A DNA stretch of 34,142 nucleotides from a bacterium (GTDB lineage Bacteria > BMS3Abin14): NCBI GenBank assembly GCA_029210545.1, contig JARGFV010000016.1, forward strand, positions 1 to 34,142. Reading direction: 5' to 3'. The position numbers were made by a program, and so were the translations under genes. Shown here in pieces: positions 7,321-16,656 of this stretch (position 1 is its first letter; each line of letters begins with the position of its first letter). The notes beneath the pieces are model-generated. The model saw only the letters and a program-made list of their open reading frames with translations, was not told where the DNA came from and made no database searches.

Positions 7321-9129
7321 ATGGCTGAGGGAGGGACAATCTACCGCATCTCCGGGTCCACCGTCGAGGCGGCGGGGCTCCTATGCGCCAGGATGTACGA
7401 CGTGACGCGAGTTGGCGGCCCCGGAATCATGGGAGAGGTCATCCGCATCCACCACGACCTGACCACCATCCAGGTCTACGAGGACACGTCGGGCCTGTCG
7501 GTGGGCGAACCGGTGATCTGCGCGGGCCACCCTCTCACAGTGGAACTGGGACCGGGCCTTCTCGGACAGGTTTTCGACGGGATCCAGAGGCCGCTCCTCT
7601 CACTGAAAGAGGTTGAGGGAGATTTCATCCTGCGGGGTACCGACGTCCGTTCCCTGGACACGGAGCGGGAATGGGAGTTCACCGCCGTGGTGAGCGAGGG
7701 GCAGGAGGTCACCGGGGGAGACGTTCTTGGTACCGTGCCCGAGGGCGGCCGCATCGTTCACCGGATCATGGTGCCGCCGGACGTGGCGGGCCGGGTCCGG
7801 GAAGCGCGTTCGGGAACCTTCCGGGTGGACGACACGGTGGTCCGCCTGGACACAGGTTCCGATGGCATGCTGGATCTGTCCCTTGTACAGCGCTGGCCGG
7901 TACGAATCCCCCGACCGTGCGTCACCAAGATCGCACCCGACCGTCCCTTCCTCACGGGGCAGAGGGTTCTCGACACCCTTTTCCCCATCGCCCTTGGCGG
8001 AACCGCCATCGTCCCGGGCGGGTTCGGAACGGGTAAAACCGTCGTTGAGCAGACCCTCGCCAAGCACGCTGACGCGGACGTGATCATCTATATCGGATGC
8101 GGCGAGCGGGGCAACGAGATGACCGAAGTCCTCACGGAGTTCCCCAAGCTTGAGGACCCCCAGACGGGCCGTTCCCTCATGGAGAGGACGGTCCTCGTGG
8201 TCAACACCTCCAACATGCCCGTGGCGGCAAGGGAGGCGTCCATATACACCGGGATCACCATGGCCGAATACTTCCGGGACATGGGTTACCACGTGGCTCT
8301 CATGGCCGATTCCACCTCCCGATGGGCCGAGGCGCTGCGTGAGATATCCAGCCGCCTCGAAGAGATGCCCGGCGAGGAGGGTTACCCGACCTACATGGGG
8401 ACGCGGCTGGCCGGTTTTTACGAAAGGGCCGGGCACGTCCGGACCCTTGGTTCCGATGAGCACACAGGCTCGGTGACCATTGTCAGTGCCGTCTCCCCCC
8501 CCGGAGGTGACTTTTCGGAGCCTGTCACACAAGGGTCCATGAGGATCGCCGGCGGGCTCTGGGCTCTCGATACGTCCCTGGCCCATCGCCGCCACTACCC
8601 TGCCATAAGCTGGACCCGCAGCTACAGCCTTTACGGGGAGACGCTGGCGCCGTGGTTCGCAAGGGAAACCTTCGAGGACTGGGCAGTCCAGAAACAGCGG
8701 CTCAACCGCATGCTGGAAAGAGAAAAGGAGATCCAGGAGATGGTCCAGCTGGTGGGAGAGGACGCCATCCCGGACAACGAGAGGGTCCTCCTCCTCGGCG
8801 CCAGGCTCATCCGTGAGAACTTCCTCCGCCAGAACGCATACCACCCGGTGGACGCATCGTGCTCCCTGATGAAGCAGTACTGGATGCTCAAGGCTTTCCT
8901 GGACGGGTATGAGACAATCCTTTCGGCCCTGGGGACCGAGATCCCCCTGGAAAAGCTCCTGGAGCTGACCACCATCGTTGATCTTGCCCGGCTCAACGAG
9001 CAGCCCGACGAGAAGTTCCCTGAAGCATCCCACCTCATCCTGAAAAAGCTGAAGGCGGAGATCGAGGAACTGGCCGGAGAGATGTCCAGGCAAAGGGAGA
9101 AGTTCGAACAGGAGGAGAAACGTGGATGA
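7321..9129 (+). CDS. ntpA: V/A-type ATPase catalytic subunit A
   Basis: A 602-residue catalytic subunit that hydrolyses or makes ATP at the A/B interfaces. It shows the N-terminal barrel (about 5-70), the A-specific bulge domain (about 110-190), the P-loop GGFGTGKT at 233-240 with Lys239, the catalytic glutamate region GERG at 261-264 (Glu262), the [20 protein letters not shown] block from 333, and [13 protein letters not shown] at 392-404. I chose ATG 7321 because AGAAAGG at 7306-7312 gives good spacing; a GTG nine bases earlier overlaps that site. The stop overlaps the start of B. Confidence 0.98.
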   Translation: MAEGGTIYRISGSTVEAAGLLCARMYDVTRVGGPGIMGEVIRIHHDLTTIQVYEDTSGLSVGEPVICAGHPLTVELGPGLLGQVFDGIQRPLLSLKEVEGDFILRGTDVRSLDTEREWEFTAVVSEGQEVTGGDVLGTVPEGGRIVHRIMVPPDVAGRVREARSGTFRVDDTVVRLDTGSDGMLDLSLVQRWPVRIPRPCVTKIAPDRPFLTGQRVLDTLFPIALGGTAIVPGGFGTGKTVVEQTLAKHADADVIIYIGCGERGNEMTEVLTEFPKLEDPQTGRSLMERTVLVVNTSNMPVAAREASIYTGITMAEYFRDMGYHVALMADSTSRWAEALREISSRLEEMPGEEGYPTYMGTRLAGFYERAGHVRTLGSDEHTGSVTIVSAVSPPGGDFSEPVTQGSMRIAGGLWALDTSLAHRRHYPAISWTRSYSLYGETLAPWFARETFEDWAVQKQRLNRMLEREKEIQEMVQLVGEDAIPDNERVLLLGARLIRENFLRQNAYHPVDASCSLMKQYWMLKAFLDGYETILSALGTEIPLEKLLELTTIVDLARLNEQPDEKFPEASHLILKKLKAEIEELAGEMSRQREKFEQEEKRG

Positions 9130-10558
9130 GCTGATGACAAGGAAAGGTCGGGGACTTGTCGGCATATCAGGACCGCTGGTGAGCATGCCCGCCGACCCGG
9201 GTACATTCCTCGGGCAGATGTTGGAACTGACCACCGGCAGCGGACTCAGGCGCCAGGGGCAGGTGCTGGAGATCTCCAGGGAGAAGACGACGGCCCAGCT
9301 TTTCGAGACGACCCAGGGGATCGACACGGCCTCCACCTGGGTCCGTTACCTGCCAAGGACCGCCAGGATAAGGCTTTCGAGACGTATGCTGGGCAGGAGG
9401 TTCTCCGGCAGCGGCGCTCCTCTTGACGGAATGCCGCCCCCCGTACCCGAGATCGAGACCGAGATCACCGGCAGCCCCATCAATCCCATGGCCAGGGACA
9501 AACCGTCCGATTTCATCCAGACCGGTATTTCGTCCATCGACCTGCTCAATACCCTCGTCAGGGGCCAGAAACTGCCCATCTTCTCCGGTTCGGGACTGCC
9601 GTCCAACGAACTGGCTGTGCAGATCGTCCGGCAGGCCTCGGTGGTAGGCGAGGAGAGCGATTTCGCCATCGTCTTCGCCGCCATGGGCATCACCCACCGG
9701 GACGCTTCCTTCTTCGTGGACGCCTTCGAATCCACGGGGGCCATGAACCGCACCGTCGTGTTCCTGAACCTGGCTTCCGACCCCACCATCGAGCGGCTGT
9801 TGACACCACGAATGGCCCTTTCCACGGCCGAGCACCTGGCTTTCGAGCATGGCCTCCACGTCCTGGTGGTCCTCACAGACATGGCCAACTACTGCGAGGC
9901 GCTCAGGGAGATCGGCAACGCCCGGGAGGAGATCCCTGGACGACGGGGATACCCCGGGTACATGTATACGGACCTGGCCATGATCTACGAGAGAGCGGGC
10001 CGGATCAGGGGAAGAGCGGGCTCCGTGACACAGATCCCCATCCTCTCCATGCCCGACGACGACATCACGCACCCCATCGCCGATCTCACCGGGTACATCA
10101 CGGAAGGACAGATCGTCCTGTCCCGCGAACTTCACCGCAAGGGGATCTTTCCTCCCATCGATGTTCTCCCCAGCCTGTCCAGGCTCATGAACCTGGGGAT
10201 CGGTGAGGGGAAGACGAGGGGCGATCACAGGAACCTGGCCGACCAGATCTACGCTTTCTATGCCAGGGGGCGGGACCTGAGGCGCATGGAGGCCGTGGTG
10301 GGAGAGGACGCCATGACCAGCGAAGACCGAAGATACCTCGCCTTTTCCAAGCGGTTCGAGGAAATTTTCCTCCACCAGGGCAATAAAGACAGGAGCATAG
10401 ACCAATCGCTCACGGGGGCATGGGACCTTTTCGCCGGTTTTCCTGAAGCCGAACTGACGCGCATTGACCGCCGCTGGATCCAGGAGTATTTTCCCGGGAA
10501 CGGCCGGGATCGGGATGGAGCGCCCCAAACGGAGGTGGACGGAGGTGCCGTGCCGTGA
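9122..10558 (+). CDS. ntpB: V/A-type ATPase regulatory subunit B
   Basis: A 478-residue non-catalytic subunit alternating with A in the head. It has no P-loop; the equivalent place reads [17 protein letters not shown] (about 156-172), as expected for [20 protein letters not shown] (from about 278) is the conserved B signature. The GTG start at 9122 has GGAGG at 9111-9115. It overlaps the end of A by 8 bp, and its stop overlaps the GTG of D. Confidence 0.98.
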   Translation: MDELMTRKGRGLVGISGPLVSMPADPGTFLGQMLELTTGSGLRRQGQVLEISREKTTAQLFETTQGIDTASTWVRYLPRTARIRLSRRMLGRRFSGSGAPLDGMPPPVPEIETEITGSPINPMARDKPSDFIQTGISSIDLLNTLVRGQKLPIFSGSGLPSNELAVQIVRQASVVGEESDFAIVFAAMGITHRDASFFVDAFESTGAMNRTVVFLNLASDPTIERLLTPRMALSTAEHLAFEHGLHVLVVLTDMANYCEALREIGNAREEIPGRRGYPGYMYTDLAMIYERAGRIRGRAGSVTQIPILSMPDDDITHPIADLTGYITEGQIVLSRELHRKGIFPPIDVLPSLSRLMNLGIGEGKTRGDHRNLADQIYAFYARGRDLRRMEAVVGEDAMTSEDRRYLAFSKRFEEIFLHQGNKDRSIDQSLTGAWDLFAGFPEAELTRIDRRWIQEYFPGNGRDRDGAPQTEVDGGAVP

Positions 10559-11190
10559 GCGTTCCGGCCACCCGGATCAACCTCCTGGCCAGCAGGGATC
10601 GAATGGCCCTGGCCATAGCCGGGGCCGACCTGCTGAAAAGCAAGAGGGAGGCGCTCATCAGCGATTTTTTCCGGATCGTGGACACCATCGTGCACAGCAG
10701 GGAGGAGATGGCGAGGGAGGTCCAGAGGGCCATGACCCAGGCCGGGATCGCCAAATCCTTCGCCGGGAGCCAGAGCCTGACCGCCGCGGCCCTTTCAGCG
10801 AAGAGGAATATCCCCATCAAGACCCGCGAGATCAACATCTGGGGCATCCACATTCCCGAGATCCATTTTGTTTCCCTCCGCAGGACCCCTGAAGCCCGGG
10901 GGATGCTTCCCATCGACACGTCTCCCCACATTCTCGAGACAGCCGAGTCCTACGAAAAACTCCTGGACCGGTTGCTGAGGACCGCCAGCCAGGAGATCCG
11001 CCTCAAGAGACTGGGTGAGGAGATCCGCAAGGTGAGCCGCAGGATCAACGCGCTGGAACAGAGCCTCATCCCCTCCCTTTCCGGCCAGATCCATCAGATG
11101 CTCAGCACCCTCCAGGAACGGGAGAGGGAGGACCTTTTCCGCCTCAAGCACATCAAGAAGAGCAAAAGGACAAAAGAGATTGGCCGGTAA
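10555..11190 (+). CDS. ntpD: V/A-type ATPase central-stalk subunit D
   Basis: A 211-residue rotor shaft. It starts with the family pattern [26 protein letters not shown]-type helix (about residues 5-30) and ends in a second long helix (about 125-210), the antiparallel coiled coil that turns inside the A3B3 head. The GTG at 10555 forms a GTGA overlap with the B stop, with GGAGG at 10541-10545. The following antiporter gene starts inside its last codons. Confidence 0.95.
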   Translation: MSVPATRINLLASRDRMALAIAGADLLKSKREALISDFFRIVDTIVHSREEMAREVQRAMTQAGIAKSFAGSQSLTAAALSAKRNIPIKTREINIWGIHIPEIHFVSLRRTPEARGMLPIDTSPHILETAESYEKLLDRLLRTASQEIRLKRLGEEIRKVSRRINALEQSLIPSLSGQIHQMLSTLQEREREDLFRLKHIKKSKRTKEIGR

Positions 11191-12406
11191 CGAGATCATC
11201 GCCCTGGGGATCCTGCTCATGGCGGGGTTCGCGGGGGGCAAGGCGAGTTATGCCGCCCGGCTGCCCAGCGTCACCGGCTATATCCTGGCAGGGCTTCTCC
11301 TCGGCCCGTCCCTCCTGGACATCATCACTCCGGAGACCATCGAGAAGCTGGAGTTCATCAACTCCCTGGCCCTTTCTCTCATCGCCATCTCCGTGGGGGG
11401 GAAACTTGACCTGGCCGAGCTTTCGGGCGGATTTGGAACGATCCTGTCCGTGAGCCTCATGCAGACCCTTTTCGTTGGTGCCGGGACCTTCGCGGCACTC
11501 GTGGTGTCCGGCGTCAGCCCGGCCCTTGCCCTTCTCCTCGCCGCCACAGCGCTCGCAACGGCGCCGGCGGCCGTCATGGCGGTGGTGGAGGAAACCCGGG
11601 CACAGGGCCCTTTTACCAACACCCTCCTCGCGGTGGTCGCTCTTTCGAACGTGCTTGCCGTCATGGTGTTCGGCTTTGCCATGGCAGCGGTTCCCTTCGT
11701 GGAACTTGACACCGGTTTTTCCCTTGCCCTGACGCGGGCCCCCATGGCCAGCCTCGGGGGAAGCCTTCTCCTGGGTGCGGGTATCGGCCTTATCCTTTCC
11801 CGGGTGGCCCCCATGGCGCGCAACCGCCAGGAGATCCTCATAATCATCCTCGGGACCGCTTTTTTGAGCAGCGAGCTGGCCAGGATAGGGTTGAAGTACT
11901 CCCCTCTCCTCATCAACATCACCATCGGGTTCGTCCTGGTGAACCTCTGTCCCCTGAAAGACCGCCTGTTCGAGGCCATCGGGAGCGTCGAGCTACCCAT
12001 CTACATCACCTTCTTCAGCCTCCAGGGGGCCCACCTCGATATCAGGGTGCTCGGCGGGTTGGGGCTTGTGGGTGTGACCTACATCCTGAGCAGGATGGCC
12101 GCCAAGGTGATGGGGGCGTGGCTGGGGGCTGCCGTGACCGGTGCGGCCGGACCCATGAGAAGGTTCCTGGGACCTGCCCTGTTCCCCCAGGCGGGCATCG
12201 CCATCGGCATGTGCGTTGCCGTGAGCAACACGCCTTCATGCAGCGCCTATGCCCCGACCGTTACCACCGTCGTCCTCGCCGCGGTGCTGATCAACGAACT
12301 CATCGGTCCTGTCGCCGTTAACATTTCGCTGAACAGGGTCGGTGAGGCCCGCCCGCGGGTCGTGCGCAAAACCGCCAAACGAAATACTGGAGACGAGAAG
12401 CGATGA
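11180..12406 (+). CDS. Cation:proton antiporter family protein (CPA2-like), first of a pair
   Basis: A 408-residue membrane protein with about 12-13 helices in the Na+/H+ exchanger fold. LPSVTGYILAGLLLGPS (28-44) is typical for the first helices. The unwound helix 4 pattern is TALATAPAAV (123-132). Where exchangers carry the ion-binding DD or ND pair on helix 5, this protein has Ser156-Asn157 (VVALSNVLAV), so it lacks the usual carboxylates. The TTG start at 11180 overlaps the subunit D end by 11 bp and has AAGGA upstream. It is probably cotranscribed with the ATPase and with the paralogue that follows. It could be a non-transporting partner subunit or use other ligands. Confidence 0.87.
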   Translation: MAGNEIIALGILLMAGFAGGKASYAARLPSVTGYILAGLLLGPSLLDIITPETIEKLEFINSLALSLIAISVGGKLDLAELSGGFGTILSVSLMQTLFVGAGTFAALVVSGVSPALALLLAATALATAPAAVMAVVEETRAQGPFTNTLLAVVALSNVLAVMVFGFAMAAVPFVELDTGFSLALTRAPMASLGGSLLLGAGIGLILSRVAPMARNRQEILIIILGTAFLSSELARIGLKYSPLLINITIGFVLVNLCPLKDRLFEAIGSVELPIYITFFSLQGAHLDIRVLGGLGLVGVTYILSRMAAKVMGAWLGAAVTGAAGPMRRFLGPALFPQAGIAIGMCVAVSNTPSCSAYAPTVTTVVLAAVLINELIGPVAVNISLNRVGEARPRVVRKTAKRNTGDEKR

Positions 12407-13509
12407 ATTTCCTCACCATCGGATGCCTGGTGCTGGGATATCTCCTGGGGGAGAGCGGCCTGGGACTCTTTAACGTCTACACCATCGGGCACCTGAAACC
12501 GTTCATTGCCTTTGCCCTCGGCTGGGTGGGGTTCATCATCGGTGAGAACCTGGAGTTCAGCACCGTGCGCAGGATGTCGGCACAGCTATTGATCCTCTCA
12601 CTGGGACAGTTGACGGCCGCCTTCGTGCTCACAGGCTGGGCGCTCTGGTGGTTCCTGTCCGGCCCCGCCGGATGGCCTGCCGGGACGGCCCTGGTCTTCA
12701 GCCTGCTGGCAGCCTGTACCGCCACAGCCACCGACCCGATCACCGCGGCGGCTCTCATGGACAGGGGCAGGAGAGCAGCCGGCCTTTCCCACCTGCTCAT
12801 GCAGCTGGCCACCATCGCGGACGTTTTAACCACCCTCCTGTTCTGGCTGGTCCTGTCATTTTCGGTGAACCACATCGGCAGCGGCGTTCCGGGCGGTTTC
12901 GGGTTCACGGTCGAGGCCCTGCTCCACCCGGCTCTCGGGCTGGCACTCGGGTTGGCCCTGTCCCTCCTCATAACACCTGAAAGGGACCAGAGGGAGGTGA
13001 CTCTCCTCTTCATGGCGGCCTTGTTCATCGCCGTTGGCGCCGGGATGGCCATCAGGGTCTCACCTCTCATCGTGTGCATGTTTGCCTCGGCCTTCGTCAT
13101 GAGCGTGAAAAGGGGCAAGACCGTTATCCGGGAGGTCGTCCACCAGCTGGAAATGCCTGTCTACGTCACCTTCCTCATCATGTGCGGTGCCCTTTTCAAA
13201 CCCCCTCTCCTTGTCGATCTCTTCTGGCCACTTCTCATCTACGTGGCCCTCAGAGCGGTGGGAAAAACGGGAGGGATCTTTATCACGGCAAAAGCGATGC
13301 ACCTTGAACCCGGGGCCCCCCGGCTGGGGTTAGGCCTGCTCAGCCAGGCCGGCCTCGCCGTGGTGCTGGCGGTCAACATCTACTTCGAAGTGGATGCGGC
13401 CCTCGGGCTGAACCTGATAGCCCTGACCACGGCGGGAATCGTCGTCAACCAGCTGCTGGGGATCGAGGGGATGAAGCTGTTAAAATCAACATTTGAGGAA
13501 GAAGAATAG
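12403..13509 (+). CDS. Cation:proton antiporter family protein, second of a pair
   Basis: A 368-residue membrane protein with about 11-12 helices, paralogous in fold to the previous gene and coupled to it by ATGA. Unlike its partner it keeps ion-site features: TATATDPITAA (106-116) with the Asp111-Pro112 seen in CPA1-type helix 4, and Ala139-Asp140 on the next conserved helix (LATIADVLTTL). In position it replaces ntpJ, the cation transporter that closes the Enterococcus ntp operon, which suggests recycling of the ion moved by the ATPase. Substrate and direction cannot be read from the sequence. Confidence 0.87.
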   Translation: MNFLTIGCLVLGYLLGESGLGLFNVYTIGHLKPFIAFALGWVGFIIGENLEFSTVRRMSAQLLILSLGQLTAAFVLTGWALWWFLSGPAGWPAGTALVFSLLAACTATATDPITAAALMDRGRRAAGLSHLLMQLATIADVLTTLLFWLVLSFSVNHIGSGVPGGFGFTVEALLHPALGLALGLALSLLITPERDQREVTLLFMAALFIAVGAGMAIRVSPLIVCMFASAFVMSVKRGKTVIREVVHQLEMPVYVTFLIMCGALFKPPLLVDLFWPLLIYVALRAVGKTGGIFITAKAMHLEPGAPRLGLGLLSQAGLAVVLAVNIYFEVDAALGLNLIALTTAGIVVNQLLGIEGMKLLKSTFEEEE

Positions 13510-13538
13510 AGCATTATTCCTCAAGCGCTGATTTTAGT

Positions 13539-13566
13539 GTCTAGCGTCTGGTGTCTGGTGTCTGGA
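13539..13566. repeat. Four 7-bp units after the antiporters
   Basis: gtctagc, gtctggt, gtctggt, gtctgga in perfect 7-bp phase, 30 bp downstream of the ATPase-antiporter operon. Confidence 0.92.
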
Positions 13567-13687
13567 ATTCAGAGTCAAAGGATCGAGGATCTGCGGAAGC
13601 TGCAATTGACAGCTGGTATTCAGGATCAAGAGCTGTCTCGCAAAGTTAGGCAGAAGCAGGGTACTGCCTGTGGCGCAAAGGCCTGGA

Positions 13688-13995
13688 TTTAACCGCCAAG
13701 CACGCCAAGAACACGGAGGGAAAGGAAACACATTTCCAGGTGAACAACTGACAGGAAAAGTTCTTAATGGCATAATTCACCTTCTGACACCGGGGAAACG
13801 GAAATCACGGGTGTTGTATTGGGGACAAGAAACGAATCAAAGAAACTTTACCAGCCTATTTAAGTCTATCTGTAATCAGCTCTAAATCCCGATTCAGCAT
13901 AGTTTCATGCATAAATGATCTTCCCGGGATTGAAAACATTTGACCTGAGAGCGTCTTTTCTTGGCGTTCTCCGCGTGCTCTGCGGTAAATAGCCT
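13688..13995. repeat. Segment flanked by inverted ACCGCNNAG-type repeats
   Basis: The left flank (about 13690-13715) reads aaccgccaagcacgccaag and continues into aacacggag. The right flank (about 13960-13992), read on the - strand, is accgcagagcacgcggagaa followed by cgccaag, an inverted relative. A third weaker relative lies at 14045-14070. The roughly 240 bp between the flanks is AT-richer than its surroundings and I find no convincing gene in it. The whole 13510-14418 stretch is gene-free. Confidence 0.6.
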
Positions 13996-14101
13996 TCAAT
14001 GGACCTGGTGGCATACGTCCGCAACTGGTTAATGATATATCGATTTTCTCTGCGTCTGGCGTCCCTGCGAGAAACAGCCTTTAGTCTGAGCTTATCGCTA
14101 T

Positions 14102-14140
14102 AAAAAAGCCGGGGACCGCATTTGCGGCCCCCGGCTTTTT
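14102..14140. terminator. Bidirectional rho-independent terminator
   Basis: Stem AGCCGGGG (14107-14114) pairs with CCCCGGCT (14129-14136), with an inner CCGC/GCGG helix. It is flanked by an A-run on the left and a T-run on the right, so it can end transcription from both the ATPase side and the cytochrome side. Confidence 0.92.
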
Positions 14141-14148
14141 GGTTATCT

Positions 14149-14176
14149 GTCAGCTGCAACCTGCCAGCTGTAACCT
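14149..14176. repeat. Four 7-bp units next to the terminator
   Basis: gtcagct, gcaacct, gccagct, gtaacct: a 14-bp double heptad repeated twice. Confidence 0.85.
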
Positions 14177-14185
14177 AGCCTGGAC

Positions 14186-14311
14186 TATTCACGAGGTTCT
14201 TTTCCGTTCTGGCTGCGTTGCTGAGTCGTTCGCTTGTGCGGAATACTAAAGTATGCCTCCGCGCTCACTCCACAGTCGCCTTGCCGGAACGAAAAACTCC
14301 TCTCGTGACTA
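14186..14311. repeat. Small element with about 28-bp imperfect terminal inverted repeats
   Basis: The left end (14186-14213, TATTCACGAGG then TTCTTTTCCGTTCTGG) and the right end (14283-14311), read in reverse complement, match at most positions. The interior holds the short palindrome atactaaagtat. The element is about 126 bp with no ORF and resembles a MITE or extended intergenic palindrome. Confidence 0.6.
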
Positions 14312-14323
14312 TGTCCGGGCAAC

Positions 14324-14418
14324 CCCGCATAATTCATGATGTTTATCGTGCCATTCCCATTTATCCATATTTGCCACACAGTTAGCTGACATCTCATCAC
14401 CATCATGAATAATGCGGG
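14324..14418. repeat. 18-bp inverted repeat enclosing 59 bp
   Basis: CCCGCATAATTCATGATG at 14324-14341 and its reverse complement with one mismatch at 14401-14418. The right arm ends exactly at the stop codon of the octahaem cytochrome gene. It may be ends of a degraded insertion or a long-loop 3' structure. Confidence 0.75.
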
Positions 14419-15750
14419 CTAGTTAACCTTCTGCTGGTACCTCTCCTCGTAGTACTTCTGGATCTCTTCGAGCTTCTTTGCGTCGAACCCCTTGAGGTAC
14501 CACTCGTGCCGTTCATCACTCTCCAGGTAATCCTTGACGATCTTCTCGTAGACCTCGGGCTTGCCGGCCTCTTCCGAAAGCCTCCTGGCGGCGGGCAGGT
14601 ACTCCGTGTAGAAGTTCCTGGCCACTTCGTAAAGGCCGTGCCACCAGGCGTAGTCCGGTCCTGACATGGCTGCTCCGTGCCTGGCCCTCCGGCCCTCGTG
14701 GTGCCACAGCTCCCAGTAGATCCAGTCGATCTCGTCGTTGAAGTTGCCCTCGGGGATCACGCCCGCATTCTGGAGGTCGTCCCGTATCTTCATGGCCGGG
14801 ATCCCGAACTTGGTGTCGTAAAGCTCCACGAACTCGTCGAGCTGCTTGTAAAAACCGCCAACGAAACCTTCTGAATGGCAGGATGTACAGATCTCAACCA
14901 TCGCTTTCCGCTTGTTGGCCGAGTTCTCCATCTTCGTTGAGACAGGGGACCTCAGGTTCCAGCTCAGGCGCTTGCCCACATCGTGGGTCACACCCTCGCT
15001 GCCGCCTGCGCTCATGTGGCAGGAGGCGCAGGTGGGAGCGTCGAAAAAGTCCACACCGGCGACCCACTTGGGGTTATCCATGTTGAGATCTTCCTCGAAA
15101 GCGCGATACAGGATCCCGTGCTTGGATTCCTCGTAGACCTCCTTCTGGGGGTGGTCAGGGCCGAGATGGCACTTGCCGCAGACTTCGGGCTTCCTCGCCT
15201 GTCCCTTGCTGAACCGGTGCCGGGTGTGGCAGGCCGAACACGAGCCCTTGGACCCGTCGGGGTTGAGCCGGCCGATACCGGTGTTGGGCCAGGTGGAAGG
15301 GTTCAGAGTCCCGTCCTTGTTGACCAGCACCACGGATCCGTGGCACTGCCGGCACCCCACGGCGACGGCCGGGGGTCCGCCCACGGTCTGGCCCAGGAGC
15401 CCGTCGGCCGAGTTGATGATGTTGCCGGCTTCGGCGTGGTGGCTCGCCTCCTGCTCGACCATCTCCGCTTTGTGACATCTGCCGCAGTCACGGGGCGAAA
15501 CAATAATTGCGATAGTGTACCCGTTGTGCTTCATGGCGTCCTTGTCCTTCTCGTCCGCCATGTGGCACTCGTAGCAGCCCACTCCGGCGTCCCAGTGACT
15601 GCTCTTGTCCCACTGTTTGACAATACCCAGGGTTCCCTCCGTGTGGCACTCGAGACACTCCTGTGTCTGGCTGGACACCCTGGCCGCGACCGGGCCGGCC
15701 ATGGCGAGGGCCATGGTAACCGCAAAAATGATCGTGAAGACCTTCCGCAT
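14419..15750 (-). CDS. HAO-family octahaem cytochrome c
   Basis: A 443-residue exported protein (signal peptide about 1-23) with exactly eight CXXCH sites starting at residues 32, 59, 89, 133, 171, 191, 241 and 288. A long helical C-terminal part without haems follows, the layout of hydroxylamine oxidoreductase-type cytochromes. In that family haem 4 (here CRQCH, 133-137) is the active-site haem. The C-terminal half holds the conserved-looking RHGAAMSGPDYAWWHG block (357-372). Whether a tyrosine here plays the cross-linking role of true HAO, or the enzyme is a reductive (nitrite/hydroxylamine) type, needs alignment. An AGGAGG site lies just upstream of the start. The 5' region is a chain of hairpins. 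Confidence 0.92.
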   Translation of the reverse strand: MRKVFTIIFAVTMALAMAGPVAARVSSQTQECLECHTEGTLGIVKQWDKSSHWDAGVGCYECHMADEKDKDAMKHNGYTIAIIVSPRDCGRCHKAEMVEQEASHHAEAGNIINSADGLLGQTVGGPPAVAVGCRQCHGSVVLVNKDGTLNPSTWPNTGIGRLNPDGSKGSCSACHTRHRFSKGQARKPEVCGKCHLGPDHPQKEVYEESKHGILYRAFEEDLNMDNPKWVAGVDFFDAPTCASCHMSAGGSEGVTHDVGKRLSWNLRSPVSTKMENSANKRKAMVEICTSCHSEGFVGGFYKQLDEFVELYDTKFGIPAMKIRDDLQNAGVIPEGNFNDEIDWIYWELWHHEGRRARHGAAMSGPDYAWWHGLYEVARNFYTEYLPAARRLSEEAGKPEVYEKIVKDYLESDERHEWYLKGFDAKKLEEIQKYYEERYQQKVN

Positions 15751-15779
15751 CTTTTCCTCCTTTTGATAGGGTCGCAGGA

Positions 15780-16035
15780 AGTCCTGGTGGGACTACCTGC
15801 TCCACGGAAAGGGAAAAGTGTCATTTTCCCTTTCCTTACGGGACTACTGATAGCGAGAAAAAGTCCATGCGGGACTTTTTCTCCACGGGAAGCGAAAAGC
15901 GCAGTTTTCGCTTCCCTCACGGATCGAAGACTCCCCAAGTCTTCAATCCGGGCGCCTTTCCCAGGCGCGGTTACTCATCACACGATTTCCGGTCATCGAT
16001 CCGGGCGCCCTTCCCGGGCGCGGCTGTTCATTGAT
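15780..16035. repeat. Hairpin-chain repeat upstream of the octahaem cytochrome, copy C
   Basis: Successive inverted repeats lie at 15806-15835 (GGAAAGGGAAAA arms), 15855-15883 (GAGAAAAAGTCC arms), 15887-15916 (GGGAAGCGAAAA arms) and 15926-15944 (GAAGACT arms). Two direct copies of a GGGCGCC/GGCGC(G) module follow at about 15947-15970 and 16000-16023. No gene lies in the 471 bp between the octahaem gene and its upstream neighbour. The leader of the cytochrome mRNA must cross this chain. Confidence 0.9.
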
Positions 16036-16221
16036 CTGGCTGCCATCCCCGGGCGCTCCGCCAGAGTTGTTGGGCGTCTATCAAGTCTCATCCGTTTTTT
16101 CCGTTTTCCGGTCAAACAGGGCCGATCCACCCCCTCTCGGCCAGCTTTTCTTTTTAACGTTGAAATTAAAGTATAGCTGTATTCCTGACATGTGCAGGAG
16201 ATGCTAAGTAAATTGAACGGC

Positions 16222-16656
16222 TCACCGGTCCTTCTTCTCCAGGAACCGACGGCAAAGGGCGATATTTTCCACGTGGACACGGTGGATCTCACCCAGTTCC
16301 TTCGCCATCCCGCCCGGAAGGGACTCCTCCATGAGTTCCTCGATTTTCCGGACGACCCACTCCTGTCCCTTGACGAGAAGCTTCAGGCGCGAGCCGAGGT
16401 CGGGAAGCGCCATCACCTTTTCAACGAAATCTCCCACGTTGCCGCTGCCCCGGCTTCCGATCTGTAGGAGCATCCGGCCCAGGTCGCGGCAGCTCGACCT
16501 CTCCCCCTCCAGGATCTCCTCCAGGAGGGCTCCCTCTTCGTCGGAGGAACCCTCTGAAAGCATCCGCTTTGCAGTGACAACCCCTGCCCTCTCAGCTTCC
16601 AGCAGAACGGTCAACTTTTCCGTCAGTTGAAGATCGGTCCCGTTTTCATTTTTCAT
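16222..16656 (-). CDS. Small helical protein, DUF6306-like
   Basis: A 144-residue, all-helical, charged protein without signal peptide or haem motif. The stretch LLEAERAGVVTAKRML near the N-terminus and the later MALPDLGSRLKLLVKGQEWV (about 81-100) recall the DUF6306/ferritin-like helical family. That recognition is from memory and tentative. I chose the ATG at 16656 because GGGGGA precedes it; an upstream in-frame ATG has no site. It sits between the octahaem gene and the conduit operon on the same strand. It has many Glu/His residues but no clear metal-binding ExxH pair, so I assign no function. Confidence 0.75.
   Translation of the reverse strand: MKNENGTDLQLTEKLTVLLEAERAGVVTAKRMLSEGSSDEEGALLEEILEGERSSCRDLGRMLLQIGSRGSGNVGDFVEKVMALPDLGSRLKLLVKGQEWVVRKIEELMEESLPGGMAKELGEIHRVHVENIALCRRFLEKKDR

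Noticed and set aside
7600-9336. 578-codon open frame on the - strand
   Set aside because: Antisense to subunit A, which has all its catalytic motifs. GC-rich codon use makes long antisense frames common here, and the translation shows no domain.
9167-10528. 453-codon open frame on the - strand
   Set aside because: Antisense shadow of subunit B, with no recognisable motif or ribosome site.
13670-13885. 71-codon + strand frame
   Set aside because: Starts in phrase-repeat DNA; no family pattern or ribosome site.
16120-16142. GGCCGA/TCGGCC hairpin followed by a T-rich stretch on the + strand
   Set aside because: It would terminate + strand transcription, but no + strand gene precedes it.
14983-16176. 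397-codon + strand frame
   Set aside because: Antisense to the octahaem cytochrome and running through hairpin repeats; no domain features.
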